64,000 bases of DNA from Musa acuminata AAA Group (GCF_036884655.1 NC_088345.1:35851501-35915500), one strand, 5' to 3'. Numbered from the stretch's first letter, positions 42,112-54,762 are shown. Program-made: numbers and translations. The notes: generated by a model not told the origin, from the letters alone.

Positions 42112-45100
42112 AATCTCCCCCTTTTTGATGATGACAACTAATTGATGACTAACGGAGTTAACCTAAACTCCCCGGAGTTTAACCAAAATCCCCCTATCAA
42201 TATGCCATATTGATAGAATCTTGAATTCAAACTGAATTCAAGTCATTGCAATATTCATCATGAATACTTGCAACACATCATCATGAACATATGCATAAAC
42301 TTATGCATATCATGTCATCAACATACTTCTCCCCCTTTGTCATTAACAAAAAGGAGAAGTACCACAATCAAGTGTTTGTTATATGGGTTCAACTCATTGC
42401 ATGAAAAACATAATATCAAGTTTTATCATCATGCAGTTTTGAAGCTAGAAAACTTTAGCAATTATTACATCATGCTTAGAACATTCAGGCTATCAAGTTT
42501 TAGATATACAAGTTTTACAGCATACAAGATAGCACTTTTGGTAATGTTCAAGATAGCAAGTTCTAGCAATATTATAACATTTTAGAACATGCAAGCTAGC
42601 AGTTTTGAGATGTTCAAGAAAGCAACTCTTGCTTCTTGAAATATGCAAATTTGTCAAGTTTTGCTAGATGTGCAAGTTAGCATTTTTGCCTCTTAAGATA
42701 GACAAGATAGCACATTTGCTCTTTTTGATATAGCAACTTTTTGCTCTCTTTAGACTACAAGCTAGCAATTTTTACGATATGTAAGTTTCACAATATACAA
42801 GCTAGCAAAAATGCCAAACTAGCAAGAGATAATATTTTACATGAGGCAAGCAAACAATTTGGCAAATGTTACATTTGCATCTTCTCTTTTGAGAAGTGCA
42901 ATTTTTGCTTTCATCTTGAATTGTGCAAGCTAGTTAGTTTGCCTCTTTTCATGATGTCCACGTAGAAATTCTTGCTCCCCCTTTGTCATCATCAAAAAGA
43001 TGGGAAGACCCTTATATTAATTTTCATATTATGACAAAGGTAAGTATCATTCTTATTTGTGCATCATTATATATTCAAATTAAAACATACACAATTTCAA
43101 AAACCTTATTTTTTATGCACGATACCGAAAAACAAATCAATCATCATTAATAGGCATATCATACATGATACTCAAACATTAAAATTTTTAAGCATTTATC
43201 AACATGTTGATCATGATACCAATCATTCATCATTTAAAGCATTTATGATACACATCATATGCAATAAATACATCATGTACATCATTATCATAAGTATTAC
43301 ATACATCATTTTAACTTTATGAATATTTCATCATTGCATGCATCATGCCAAAAACATTTCAAGCCAAGCAAGCCATAAATACAAAGAAATCATATCTTAA
43401 AGGAATTCAATATGAAAATTCAGCAAGAATCACATGATACAATCGCAAAGCATGATATCATTGTGTGATATATGATGAAATGATAATTTATCATATCAAT
43501 GAAAGATATCAATCGTGAAACATGAAATGATAATAGTCTCAAAATTTTCAATTTGGGATACATGTGATACATTGCTATACACTAAAAAATTTAATGCGAT
43601 GCTTCTAAGGATATCAACCTATTTTCGATACAAAGCATGGCTAGAGCAATTATATTGTTAGGCAAGATATTTCTTCTCTTTTTGAGAAGTGCAAGCTTGC
43701 AAGTTTTACTTAGCATGCTAGGAAGTTTACTTTCATTTTCAATGCACAAGCTAGCAAAACCTTCTCCCCCTTTATCAAAGTAAAAAAGAAAGGGAGGACT
43801 CAATGGCTAAATATTTCAACCGTTCGACAAGCCAAATATACAAAGAATTCATGAAAGATATCAATGAGGATCAATTCATGAATACCAAAGATATGATTCA
43901 CGATTCATTAAAATTGTTCTTAACAAGTTCATGATTCGGTTGAAACAAAGTTTCATTCAAGTTAATTCAAAAAAAAATCATAATCAAATCATCAATTTTG
44001 AGATTCATAACATGAATAACGTTATTACTATTTCATCAAACTCAATTTCGAGATTCACACAATATCATGAAATCATTAATCTCGATAAGATGGGAAAAGC
44101 ATTTTCTTTTTAAGTGATTCTTTTAACACATCATAAAAAAAACTTATTTGTAATTCAAGTGATTTACAAGATATCATAAATGAATTTATCACTTGTATTT
44201 CATCAAAATCGAGAACTCTAGAGATAGAAAATGATTGAAGCATTTAACATGATTGTAGCATGATTCATATTTAAAATGTATCTTATGTCGTAAATACAAA
44301 CAAGCATTTGTCAATTCTGAAATCGTCCTCAAAATTACATTCAATAAATTCACATATGACAAGCATAGAATTATTGAAAAATCAATAAGATAGAGGATTA
44401 CATTTCATTTTTATAAATTTCTATTCATGTGATTTGCTTCTTATAAGCATGCCTTTACCTTTAATAAAACAAGTGTCAAACATTTAAAACGGAAAGGTAA
44501 ATTTCGTAAAACAAATTATCAAGCATGATTCCATGATAACATCCTTTTAATATCTTGATATTCATCATCAAGTATGATTTAAAAAAAATATGTTTAAGAG
44601 AAATCATTAAGAGCAAATACATGATACACTCATTTATTTTCAAAATATTCATCATGTTTTTTCATGAAATTCACAAGATTGGTAAAATAAATTTATTAAT
44701 TTCAATAGGATAGAAAATTCATTTCCATTTCATACAATTGATTTCATGTGAGGGTATTCAAGTCTTTTGTGAAAACATGTATCATTTTAAAATCAAAACA
44801 TAAGTTTCGTCATAAAGCCGTCAAGACCAAACACATCAAAAATAAAACATCATGATACCACATCTATCATCAAAATACACATGCATGGATTAATCCTAAG
44901 CATTATCACATATCATATAACTATAATCCATAATGTTGCATACATCATTCAACATTTCAAAACATAATATGCATGAAACCTTAGCAATATACTTTTCATT
45001 GATCAAATTTTTAATTTTTTTCAAAGATGCTAAAAAAGAAAAACATGATATAATTTTTGAAAAATAATTTTTTTTTATTTCCTATTCCTACTATCTAAAT

Positions 45101-45119
45101 TAAGAACTCATGAAAAACT
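42112..45119 (-). mobile_element. Element F, AT-rich 3' non-coding region
   Basis: It begins with a PPT (minus-strand AAAAAGGGGGAGAT, 42112-42127). It has three polypurine-like motifs near 42332-42354, 42975-42992 and 43764-43776, and the GCTAGC repeats at 42420-42960. The rest is AT-rich CAT/ATG low-complexity DNA. No protein domain is seen in any frame, so RT and integrase are absent. Confidence 0.75.
42420..42960 (-). repeat. Degenerate GCTAGC-type repeat in F
   Basis: Reverse-complement form of the repeat at 295-720 (GCAAGCTAGCAATTTT and variants), a dozen or more irregular copies. Minor extensions are seen at 43680-43755. Confidence 0.75.
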
Positions 45120-46064
45120 TCAAGTAATTTCAAAATAATTCAAGAGAGTTGAGTTACTTACCTTGTAGTCGAAGCCCGTCAAAGCCCAATTCGCCGTTTC
45201 ACCTTTGGAAGTTCTTGATTCATCCTTGGTTGCCTTCCTCTTCTTTGGCCTCTTCCTCCATTCAAGTTCATTATTTATTTTATATTTTTGTTTAATAAAC
45301 TTATTAAGATTTAGTATTTGAAGTTCAAGTTCATCATTGTCCTCATCACTTGAGTCATCGCTCAAGTGGTATTCATTTGTCCAGAGTTCCAAATCCTTCC
45401 TGTTCTTTGGAAGGTGGTTCAAGTGTTCATTGTGTTCATCATGTGCATTACGCATCATTTCATATGTCATCAATGAGCCGATAAGTTCTGCAAGTGGAAA
45501 AATATTTAAATCTTTTATTTTTTGTATTGCGGTTATTTTAGAATCCCACCTTTTTGGAAGGAATCTTAAGATCTTGCTTACGAGATCAAAATTCGAAAAA
45601 GATTTACCAAGAACTCTTAGATTATTGACGACATCTGTGAAACGGGTGTACATGTCGCCTATAGTCTCACTTGGTTGCATTTGAAAAAGCTCAAAATCAT
45701 GCAATAAAATGTCAACTTTCTAGTCTTTGACTCTACTAGTTCCCTCGTGCGTGATTTCAAGTGTTCGCTAAATATCAAAAGCCGTTTCGCACGTAGAAAT
45801 TCGATTGAACTCATTTTTGTCTAAAGCGCAAAATAAGGCATTCATAGCCTTTGCGTTTAAAGAAAAATACTTCTTCTCCAAATCCGACTATTCGTTCATC
45901 GGTTTAGAGGGAAGTTGAAAACCATTTTCAATAATATTCCATAAATCCAAATTCATAGAAATCAAGAAAACTCTCATTCAAGTTTTCCAATAAGTGTAGT
46001 CCAATCCGTTAAACAACGGTGGACGAAAAATCGATAAGCCCTCTTGAAAGCCATAAAGAGCCAT
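45120..46064 (-). pseudogene. gag: gag of F, truncated type, several in-frame stops
   Basis: A single frame runs from ATG 46064 (MALYGFQEGLSIFRPPLFNG) to the stop at 45120, about 314 codons, with several in-frame stops in the first third. The last 195 codons (45120-45704) are open. It shares Gag motifs with B' to FPLAELIGSLMTYEMMRNAH. It then differs: after SDDSSDEDNDELELQIL the CCHC knuckles are replaced by a basic stretch (WRKRPKKRKATKDESRT) and a short end NWALTGFDYK...NYFEIT. G ends the same way. Confidence 0.85.
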
Positions 46065-46100
46065 TTCTCAAGGGTGTAAATCCGAAATGAGAAATACCGA

Positions 46101-46112
46101 GCTCTGATATCA
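46101..46112 (-). other. Primer binding site of F (one mismatch)
   Basis: Minus-strand TGATATCAGAGC, two bases from the LTR end at 46115. Confidence 0.8.
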
Positions 46113-46114
46113 AT

Positions 46115-47691
46115 TGTTAGGATCGGAGCGGCACTAAGAGGGGGGGTGAATTAGTGCAGCGGATTAAAACTTTGGTTTCGGAAAAATCTTTCGCACGATA
46201 ACAAACAATATCAATGAGAACCGATTTGGAAGCTTGAAAACTTAGAGACGTATGGAAGCGTAATGACTGAGTAAAGAAATTTGCAGTATGTAAATGACAA
46301 GATTAGGATGCAAACCAGATAACACAGTAGTTTTAAAGTGGTTCGGTCAAAATGACCTATATCCACTTGCGAAGCCTTCTTCGAGGAGGCTCCCAACTTC
46401 CACTAGCAAATCTCTTGTAGGGGAAGGACTAATACCCCTCTTACAACCTTTTACAAGTGGTTCACACTCTTACAAATTTTTGAATAGAAAGAAGGAGGTG
46501 AACACTCAAAGCAATTGAAGACAAAAACTTGCTAAAGACTTTGCTAAGACTTTTGGCTCACTCTCTTGCTTCTCAAAGGTTGTAATCTCAGCTGAGATTT
46601 GAGGGGTATTTATAGGCCTCAAGAGGATTCAAATTTGGGCTCCAAATTTGAATTCTCGTGGAGTTCTCGATGCTGGCGGTGCCACCGCTTGTCAGTGGCG
46701 GTGCCACCGCCTGTAACTGTCAAACGTTGACAGTGCTGGGTGGTGCCACCGCCCAACCCAGGCGGTGCTACTGCCTACAGTGTTTTCAGCCCAACTACAG
46801 TGTTTTCAGCCCACTAGTTGGGCTTCAATCTTGCCCTAAACTAGTCCGAACTTGGGCCCAATTAGCCCCTACTTGGGTTATAGGATTAACACCTAATCCT
46901 AACCCTAATTAACATGCTAACTACGAATTTATAGACATTTTCTAAGCTATTACAAAGTCCGTAAGTCAAGACTTCTTCCGGCGAACTTCTGACGGTCTTT
47001 CGATAAACTCTCTGAAACCATTCTGCGGACTCCCGGCAAGCTCCTAGACTTCACAATTTGATCTTGGTGAGTTCCAACGAGCTTCTTCGGTAAGCTCCGA
47101 TCTTTCTTAGTGAGCTCCGCGAACTTCCAACGAACCTTCCGGCGAGCTTCCGAAAAACCCTTCGGCAAGCTCCCTACTTATTCTCGGCTAGTTCCAGCAG
47201 CATTCCCGATGAACCTTCGGACTTCCGTCGAACTCTCAAACTCCCAATGAATCCTTCGCGCTTGACTCCGCAGTTTGTTTCACTTTATGTCTTCATCATT
47301 ATCGTAGTTAATCCTGCACATGCAAGCTAAAACTCTACTCCGATCTAGACAATTATTACAATGCGAATCGACATTCCATTGCCCAGCACGTCATTGGTTG
47401 GCGCTTCGTCCGATTCTTCAGCGCATCATCCTCTCTTGCGGCTTGTTGCCCAATCGACGGTTGACCTCCGCAACCCTGATATCCTTGGCGCAATTCCGCT
47501 CTCCTTGGCCCGATGCCCGACGTCCGAAGCTTTCTGTCGTCCAATATCCTGACGTGATCTCCTCCGGCGCAACGTCAATTCCTCCTGCGTTAACTGTCTA
47601 ATCCTGATCGAGTAGACCTACATTACTCAAAATGCAGTTAAACATCTAAACACAATCAATTAGTTTCATCATCAAAATCCGAGATTCAACA
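46115..47691 (-). mobile_element. 5' LTR of F
   Basis: 1577 bp, plus-strand TGTTAGGATCGGAG...GATTCAACA. The TATA box is 46607-46615. It has fewer U3 GGCGGTGCCACC units than 40483-42111. The right flank AAGCT continues into RT coding of element I, so this is the true outer edge of the B'-F array. Confidence 0.88.
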
Positions 47692-48761
47692 AAGCTCTCT
47701 ATGGTTTAAAACAAGCCCCAAGGGCTTGGTATGAGAAACTTAGTTCATTTCTTATTGAAAATAATTTCTCTAAAGACAAGGTTGATACTATATTATTTAT
47801 CAAAAAATTTGAAAATAATTTTCTTATTATTCAAATTTATATTGATGATATTATCTTCGGTTTCATGAATAAATCTCTTTGTGAATCATTTGCTAAGAGT
47901 ATGAGTCTTGAATTTGAAATGAGTTTGATGGGAGAATTAACCTTCTTTTTGGGCTTACAAATTAAATAACTAAGTAATGACATCTTTATTAGTCAAACAA
48001 AATACGCTTTAGATTTGCTAAAAAGGTTTAATATGGATAGCTCAAAAGCTATCAACACTCCTATGAGCACCTCCACTAAGTTAGAAATTAATGAAAGTGG
48101 AGAAGGCTTTGATCAAAAAACTTATAGGGGTATGATAGGAAGTTTACTTTACCTCACTACAACTTGACCTGATATCATATTTAGTGTAGGACTTTATGCT
48201 AGGTTTCAATCTAATCCTAAGATATCTCATCTCAAAGCAGTTAAAAGAATACTTAAATATCTTAAAGGAACCACAATTCTAGGATTATGGTATCTAAAAT
48301 CTGAGAATTTTAAGTTAATTGCTTATGCTGATACGAATTTTGCTGGATGTAAACTAGATAGAAAAAGCACATCAGGAACATGTCAATTTTTACGACATGC
48401 CCTTGTTTCCTAGTCATCTAAGAAACAAAACTCGGTTGCACTATCAACAACCGAAGCTGAATATATTACAACTAGTGCATACTGTGCACAAGTTGTGTGG
48501 ATGAAAAACACCTTAGAAGATTATAAAGTTCATATTAAAAATATTCCCATTAAATGTGATAACACAAGTGCAATATGCTTAACAAAGAATCTCATTGATA
48601 TTAGACATCACTTTATACGAGATCATGTCACTAATCATAATGTAATTATAGAGTTCATTAATACTAAACATCAACTAGCTGATATTTTTAAAAAGCCTTG
48701 TGAAGAACAATTTGATTTCATTAGAAGAGAATTAGGAATATTGATTTATCTGAATGCATGA
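47692..48761 (+). pseudogene. pol: Copia RT (C-terminal half) and RNase H of element I
   Basis: The plus strand gives ALYGLKQAPRAWYEKLSSFL, IIQIYIDDIIFGF (catalytic YIDD, about 47838-47870) and SLMGELTFFLGLQIK, then a stop. RNase H follows: YADTNFAGCKLDRKSTSGTC, SKKQNSVALSTTEAEYITTS and, in an open frame 48495-48761, [20 protein letters not shown] and HQLADIFKKPCEEQ to the natural stop. Its 5' part is missing where F inserted. It is the plus-strand counterpart of B's RT. Confidence 0.88.
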
Positions 48762-48894
48762 ACTTATTAAATTAGTTTTTCAGGCTTTCTTGATTCTATG
48801 ATCAATCACTTAATACTGAAAATCTTATGATACAAATTTTACATGACTATATGCTTCAATAATATGTTGGAAATTGTGTGTCTTGATTTCTATA
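48762..48894 (+). mobile_element. Element I, internal sequence left of solo LTR H
   Basis: Non-coding, AT-rich. It matches the family 3' internal region (compare reverse of about 12990-13060) up to TTGATTTCTATA. It resumes at 59495 (CCATGATGATAAGC). Confidence 0.75.
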
Positions 48895-49471
48895 TGTTGA
48901 ATCTCGGATTTTGATGATGAAACTAATTGATTGTGTTTAGATGTTTAACTGCATTTTGAGTTATGCAGGTCTACTCGATCAGGATTAGACAGTTAATGTA
49001 GGAGGAATTAACATTGCGCCGGAGGAGATCACATTAGGATATTGGATGGCAGAAGGCTTCGAACGTCGGGCATCGGGCCAAGAGCGGAATCGTGCCAAGG
49101 ATATCAGGGTTGTGGAGGTCAATCGCTGATTGGGCAACAAGTTGCAAGAGAGGACGATGCGCTGAAGAATCGGACGAAGCGCCAACCAATGACGTGCCGG
49201 GCAATAAAATGTCAATTCGCGTTGTAATAATTGTCTAGATCAGAGTAGAGTTTTGGCTTGTGTGTGCAGGATTAACTACGATAACGATGAAGACATAAAG
49301 CGAAACAAAGTGTCGGAGTCAAGCGCGAAGGATTTGTTGCGAGTTCGAGAGTTCGACGGAAGTCCGAAGGTTCGTCGAGAATGCTGCCGGAACTAGCCGA
49401 GAATGAGTAGGGAGCTTACCGAAGGGTTTTTCGGAAGCTCGCCAGAAGGTTCGTTGGAAGTTTGTGGAGCT
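48895..49471 (+). mobile_element. Solo LTR H, left part
   Basis: It begins TGTTGAATCTCGG with no polypurine tract in front, so it is not the 3' LTR of the adjoining coding region. It is cut by element G at GAGCT (49467-49471) and continues at 58495. Joined length is about 1577 bp, and it is the same subfamily as the F LTR. Confidence 0.82.
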
Positions 49472-49605
49472 TGTTAGGATCGAGAGCACTAAGAGGGGGG
49501 GGGTGAATTAGTGCAGCGGAAATCTTACAGCGATTAAAAACCAAAAGCTGCGTTCGTTCAAAAACTATTATGATGCAAAAGCAAATTCTCAGTTTGTATC
49601 TAAGT

Positions 49606-49938
49606 GCAGTTTGCGTCTAAGCGCAGATTGCGTCTAAGCGCAGTTTTGCGTCTAAGCGCAGATTGCGTCTAAGCGCAGTTTTGCGTCTAAGCGCAGTTTT
49701 GCGTCTAAATTCAGATTTACGTCTAAATGCAGATTTACGTCTAAATGCAGATTTACGTCTAAACGCAGTTTTACGTCTAAACGTAGTTTTACGTCTAAAC
49801 GCAGATTTACGTCTAAACGCAGTTTTACGTCTAAATGCAGTTTTACGTCTAAATGCAGTTTTACGTCTAAACGCAGTTTTATGTCTAAACGCAGATTTAC
49901 GTCTAAACGCAGTTAGACGCAGATTTACGTCTAAACTT
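49606..49938. repeat. 18-bp tandem array (GCAGTTTTACGTCTAAAC), about 19 copies, G 3' LTR
   Basis: Units alternate between GCAGATTTACGTCTAAAC and GCAGTTTTACGTCTAAAC, with 5' variants having GCGTCTAAGC. Because the unit length is a multiple of three it reads as an open frame of LRLNAV repeats, which is not a gene. The other LTR has a nearly identical array at 55946-56278. Confidence 0.9.
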
Positions 49939-50644
49939 TGAAACTCGTTTGTATACTCGCAGAAGGCAGTATGCAGTTGAAACCAAGACGTAAACGTGAA
50001 CTGAAATCTGATGATTGAGCGAAGAAAGCCGATTTACGTCTGAATGCAGTTTTACGTCTAAATGTTGAAACTCGTTCGTAAAATCGTAGAGGACAGATTG
50101 CAGTTATTAATAGGATTAGAATGTAAGCGTAAACTGCAAGGAAGCTCGTTCGTAAAAGCACGGAAAACAGTTCTGCAGAATCAAACGTAAACGTAAACTG
50201 TAATGTATGAAAATACGAGTTTACGTCTGAATGCAGATTTGGAAGAACAGCACTTAGAACTTGTTCGTGAAAGCGCAGAGAGCAGTAGTGATGAGGGAGG
50301 TTTGCAGTAATGATAAAGTGCTCGAAAATAAACGCAAACTAGAGATTTAGAGTGGTTCGGTCAGCCTTGACCTACTCCACTTTTGGCTTCCTCCACCGAT
50401 GAGGTTGCCGACGTCAACTAGGTGCCTTCCTTCAATGGGCGAAGGCCAAACTGCCCTTTTACAATTTCTCTCCTTTTGACAGGCTTAGGAGACAACCTTT
50501 ATAGATGTTTTCTCTCCTCTCTTTACAACTCAAACTTGAAGAACAGAAGGAGGAGGAAAACTAGCAGTTTTGAGCTCTAAGAACCACTGAAAAGATCAAG
50601 ATTTCGGGTCAGTTCTTGCTCTTTTCAGTGCTGAATGGGTGGGG

Positions 50645-50653
50645 TATTTATAG
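50645..50653 (-). promoter_or_regulatory. TATA box of the G 3' LTR
   Basis: Minus-strand CTATAAATA in GGCCTATAAATACCCC context. The driving copy in the 5' LTR is 56985-56993. Confidence 0.72.
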
Positions 50654-50701
50654 GCCCCAACCCAATTCAAAATTCGAGCTCAAAACGATCAAATCGATCA
50701 A

Positions 50702-51275
50702 ATCCCAGAATTCTGGGATTAGGCGGTTGCACCTCTCGACTGGAGAGGTGGCACCGCCTGGCAGAGCTCGAAGACTGAGCTCTGCCGATTGCTTCTCTCT
50801 GCCAGAGCTCGAAGACTGAGCTCGATGGTTGCATCACCTGGCAGAGCTCGAAGACTGAGCTTGGTGATTGCATCACCTGGCAGAGCTCGAAACTGAGCTC
50901 GGTGGTTGCATCACCTGGCAGAGCTCCAAGCTGAGCTCAGGCTGATCCACCTCTCTGCCAGAGCTCGAAGACTGAGCTTGGTGAATGCATCACCTGGCAG
51001 AGCTCGAGACTGAGCTCAGGCTGATGCACCTCTCTGCCAAAGCTCGAAGACTGAGCTTGGTGGTTGCATCGCCTGGCAGAGCTCGGAACTTGAGCTCTGG
51101 CGGTGCAACCTCTTGGCTGGGGCGGTTGCACCTCCCAGCCGTGCAGCCCTGGCGGTTGCACCTCCTGGCTGGGGCGGTTGCACCTCCCAGCCCCACAGCC
51201 CAGGCGGTTGCACCTCCTGGCTGGGGCGGTTGCACCTCTCAACCCCACAGCCCAGGCGGTTGCACCTCCAGGCTC
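50702..51275. repeat. U3 repeat cluster of the G 3' LTR
   Basis: Two kinds of unit are present. GCAGAGCTCGAAGACTGAGCT spans about 50760-51095 (about eight to nine copies, each with the GAGCTC-type palindrome). GGCGGTTGCACCTCC/TGGCTGGGG spans about 51098-51275 (about seven copies). Both lie directly upstream of the TATA box in the element's reading direction. Confidence 0.85.
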
Positions 51276-52127
51276 AATCAGGGTCCGAATGGTTCACTCC
51301 ATTCGACCCACTTTGAATCTTTTCAGGGGCCCAATTGCCCCAAGATTAAGCTAATGGGATCACCTCCCATTTTCATGCTTAATCATCGTGCTAACTACGA
51401 TTATCTCTAAGACAACTTCTGCAGCTTTGCTCCGATGCGTCAATCGCTTCTTCCGGCGAGTTTCCGGCCAACTTCCGTCGATCAACCGATAACCCTCGGT
51501 GATCCTTCTGTGGACATCCGACATACTCCTGGACTTTGCGACGATCCACTTGGCGAGTTCCGACGAGCTTCGCTTGGCAAGCTTCTGGACTTCTCGGATC
51601 TGTTCTCTCTGAACCTCCGACGACCGTCCGAACTTCCGTCGAACTCTCGAACTCCCAACGTGATCATGATCTTGACTCCGGCGCAACTCCTGCTGCTTGT
51701 CTTACTCTCATCGTAGTTAATCCTGCACAACAAATCAAAACTTCGATCGAGACAAATAATCCAAAGCAATTAACCAAGTTGTCCGACATGTCATTGGTCC
51801 CTCGACGCTTCGTCCAATTTTTCGGCGCATCGTCCTCTCCTGCAGCCTATTGCCCAATCGGCCAGTTGACTCCGCAACTCCGATATCCTTGGCACAATAC
51901 CCGCTCTTCTTGGCCCGATGCCCGAGTTCACGGCCCGAAGCCTTCTGTCGATACGTCGACCGATCCACCGGCCCGACGTCCAATCTTCTGACATGTTCCT
52001 TCGGCACAACATGATTTTCCTGCTTTAATTGTCTCATCCTGATCGAAGCATCCTGCGTCACTCAAAACGCAGATTAAATCATAAACATATATCAAGTAGT
52101 TTCATCATCAAAATACGAGATTCAACA

Positions 52128-54762
52128 ATCTCCCCCTTTTTGATGATGACAACCACTTGATGACGGAGTTAAACTTAACTCCTGGAGTTTAAACAAACTC
52201 CCCCTATCAATATGCCATATTAATAGAACCTTGAATTCAAACTGAATTCAAGTCATTGCAATATTCATCATGAATACTTGCAATACGTCAACATGAACTT
52301 ATGCATAAACTTATGCATCACATGTCAAGTCATCAACATACTTCTCCCCCTTTGTCATCAACAAAAAGGAGAAGTATCACAATCAAGTGTTTGTGTGTGA
52401 TATTGGTTCAACTCATTGCATGAAAAAGATAGTATCAAGTTTTATCATCATGCAAGTTTGCTAATATCAACATGAAAAATTACGATGTAAGCTTTTGATA
52501 TCATAACACAAACATTTCAAGTGTTTATCAATTGTAGCATTTCATCACATGGTAAGATATCAATGCGTAAAATTACGATACAAGCTCTTGATATCTTAAC
52601 GCATGATGCAAACATGGCATAATGCAAGTTTGGCAATCATAGCATCAATTCATATATTTCTCACCCTTTGTTATCAACAAAACGGAGAACGATATAAGCA
52701 AATTTTAAGCATAAGTGCTTGTTGTTATGTATGTGAAATAAATCCTTGCAAGTAAAAACACTTTCATCCATATTCATCAAATCCATTTCTCAAAAAATAT
52801 TTTTCACATGATGTGTGTATGAGAGATGTATTTGCTAGTTAATTACATATGTCAAAAATCAATGATATGAACTAAACTTGATATGACATATGCTTGTTAA
52901 GTTTGGAAGAGAGCGAACTTGATATGTTAGATTCAAGAGAATCCGAAAATGAAATTTGACTCTTTCTTCCATTCGGACAAGGTTTTGCTATAGATATTCA
53001 ATTACAATCATAAAGATAAGACATACTCATCATCATGATAGTATGATAGCAGGTTTACCATATACAAGCTAGCAAAAAATTTCTACATTTTAAGGCCCGC
53101 AAGCTAGCAATTTTGAGATGTTCAAGAAAGCAACTCTTGCTTTTTGATATATGCAAATTTGTCAAGTTTTGCTAGATGTGCAAGTTAGCATTTTTGCCTC
53201 TTGAGATAGGCAAGATAGCACATTTGCTTCTTTTGAGATAGCAGCTTTTCGCTTCTCTTTAGACTACGAGCTAGCAATTTTTACGATGTACAAGTTTCAC
53301 ATTATACAAGCTAGCAAAAATTTTGAAAGCAAATGCAAGATAAATTTCTTGTGTAAGCTCATGATTCTTGCTTCCTATTGCAATGTGCAAATTGCAAGTT
53401 TTGATTCTTGAGATATTCAAGATAGTGATGTTCAAGAAGACAATTTTTCTTCTTGAAATAAGCAAGTTAGCAATCTTTGCTTCTTAAAATAGGTAAGCTA
53501 GCAAATCAAGTTTTTGCATCTTCTTGACTTGTACAAGCTAGCTATCTCCCCCTTTGTCATTGTCAACAAGGGAAAAACCCTTTACATCAATTTCTAAATC
53601 ATGACAAAGGTAAGTAAGCATTTTTATTTGTGCATCATTATAGTTTCAATGCACAGATTCATTAACATTACATTTCAAAAAATTTATGCATGATACCGAA
53701 AAATCAATCATCATCATGAGCATATCAAACATGATATTCAAGCATTCGTGATATATCATTTTGGCAGCATGATCATAGATATTCAAACGATGGTATCTAG
53801 AATTCATTACATCCTATTATGCATGATTATTAACTCCTCATTTGTATTTCATGCATTATTTCATTTCATCTCATAAGGAATATCAAGAAGAGTTATTGGA
53901 TGATGAGATAAATATTTTATGAATACACAGAAAATCATAAGTGTTTCATGTATTCATATTATCACATGAAGCATATTATCATTTTTAAGATTCATAACAT
54001 GAATAACGTTATTACTATTTCATCAAAATCAGTTTCGAGATTCACATAATATCATGAAATCATTAATCTCGATAAAATGGGAAAAACATTTTCTTTTTAA
54101 GTGATTCTTTTAACACATCATAAAAAAGAAAAACTCATTCATAATTCAAGTGATTTACAAGATATTATAAATGAATTTATCACTTGTATTTCACCAAAAT
54201 CGAGAACTCTTAGAGATAGAAAATGATTGAAGCATTTAATCTGATTGAAGAATGATTCATATTTAAAGTGTAGCATTTGTCAAATCTGAAATCATCAAGT
54301 ATAACTTTAATATTTTCATTGCAACATTAAGCAAGGTTTCATTGAACATAATTTTGAATGATTCTTATAAATGCCTAAAACTTCTTTAGTTTTAATTTAT
54401 GATTGACTTTATAATAGCATGCTCAAATCTTTATTTTTATGTCAAAACCATACATTATATTTAATAAACAAAGACAATGAAAAATATCAAGCCTTCCAGA
54501 CAAAAGCCATGTATCGTCATTGAAAAGCAATATGAAAATCATCAAAATATACATTCTTGCTTCTCAAGCACATAAATAAGATTAATCTCACTAGGTGTAA
54601 AATCATTAGATTTCTATCTTGCATTAACATGAGACATGCAATTTTCATTATCATTTTCAAGATTACAAGCATGATCATATTTTTGCATTTTCATTATTAA
54701 ATTATTAAAAATATAATTTTCAAGAAAATTTAAAGAAAAAGAAAAATGCATCATGAAATGCA
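52128..54762 (-). mobile_element. Element G, AT-rich 3' non-coding region
   Basis: It has a PPT at 52128-52142, polypurine-like internal motifs near 52345-52367 and 53545-53562, one copy of the ATGGTAAGATATCAA block (about 52550) and GCTAGC repeats at about 53040-53550. The remainder is AT-rich DNA with much CAT/ATG. No coding domain is seen. Long stretches match F (44000-44250 with 53990-54260). Confidence 0.78.
53040..53550 (-). repeat. Degenerate GCTAGC-type repeat in G
   Basis: The same repeat as in F and Z, in the same place relative to the 3' LTR. Blocks such as GTTCAAGAAAGCAACTCTTG are shared with 42610-42640. Confidence 0.75.

Larger units (their letters stand above)
49472..52127 (-). 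mobile_element. 3' LTR of G
   Basis: 2656 bp. The TATA box is on the minus strand at 50645-50653. Upstream of it (higher coordinates) lie the U3 repeats 50702-51275, and downstream, in R/U5, the 18-bp array 49606-49938. This LTR is longer than its relatives because of these two arrays. Confidence 0.92.

Noticed and set aside
43000..45100. Centromeric satellite or matrix region in the AT-rich stretch
   Set aside because: No regular period. The same sequence lies inside G and Z at fixed distances from LTRs, so it is element-internal.
49606..49938. CRISPR-like array
   Set aside because: The repeats are directly adjacent with no unique spacers, and the context is a plant LTR.
49663..49941. Repetitive 92-codon ORF (LRLNAV repeats), with its twin at 56003-56281
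   Set aside because: The 18-bp array keeps any frame open. It lies in the LTR leader, so it is not a protein gene.
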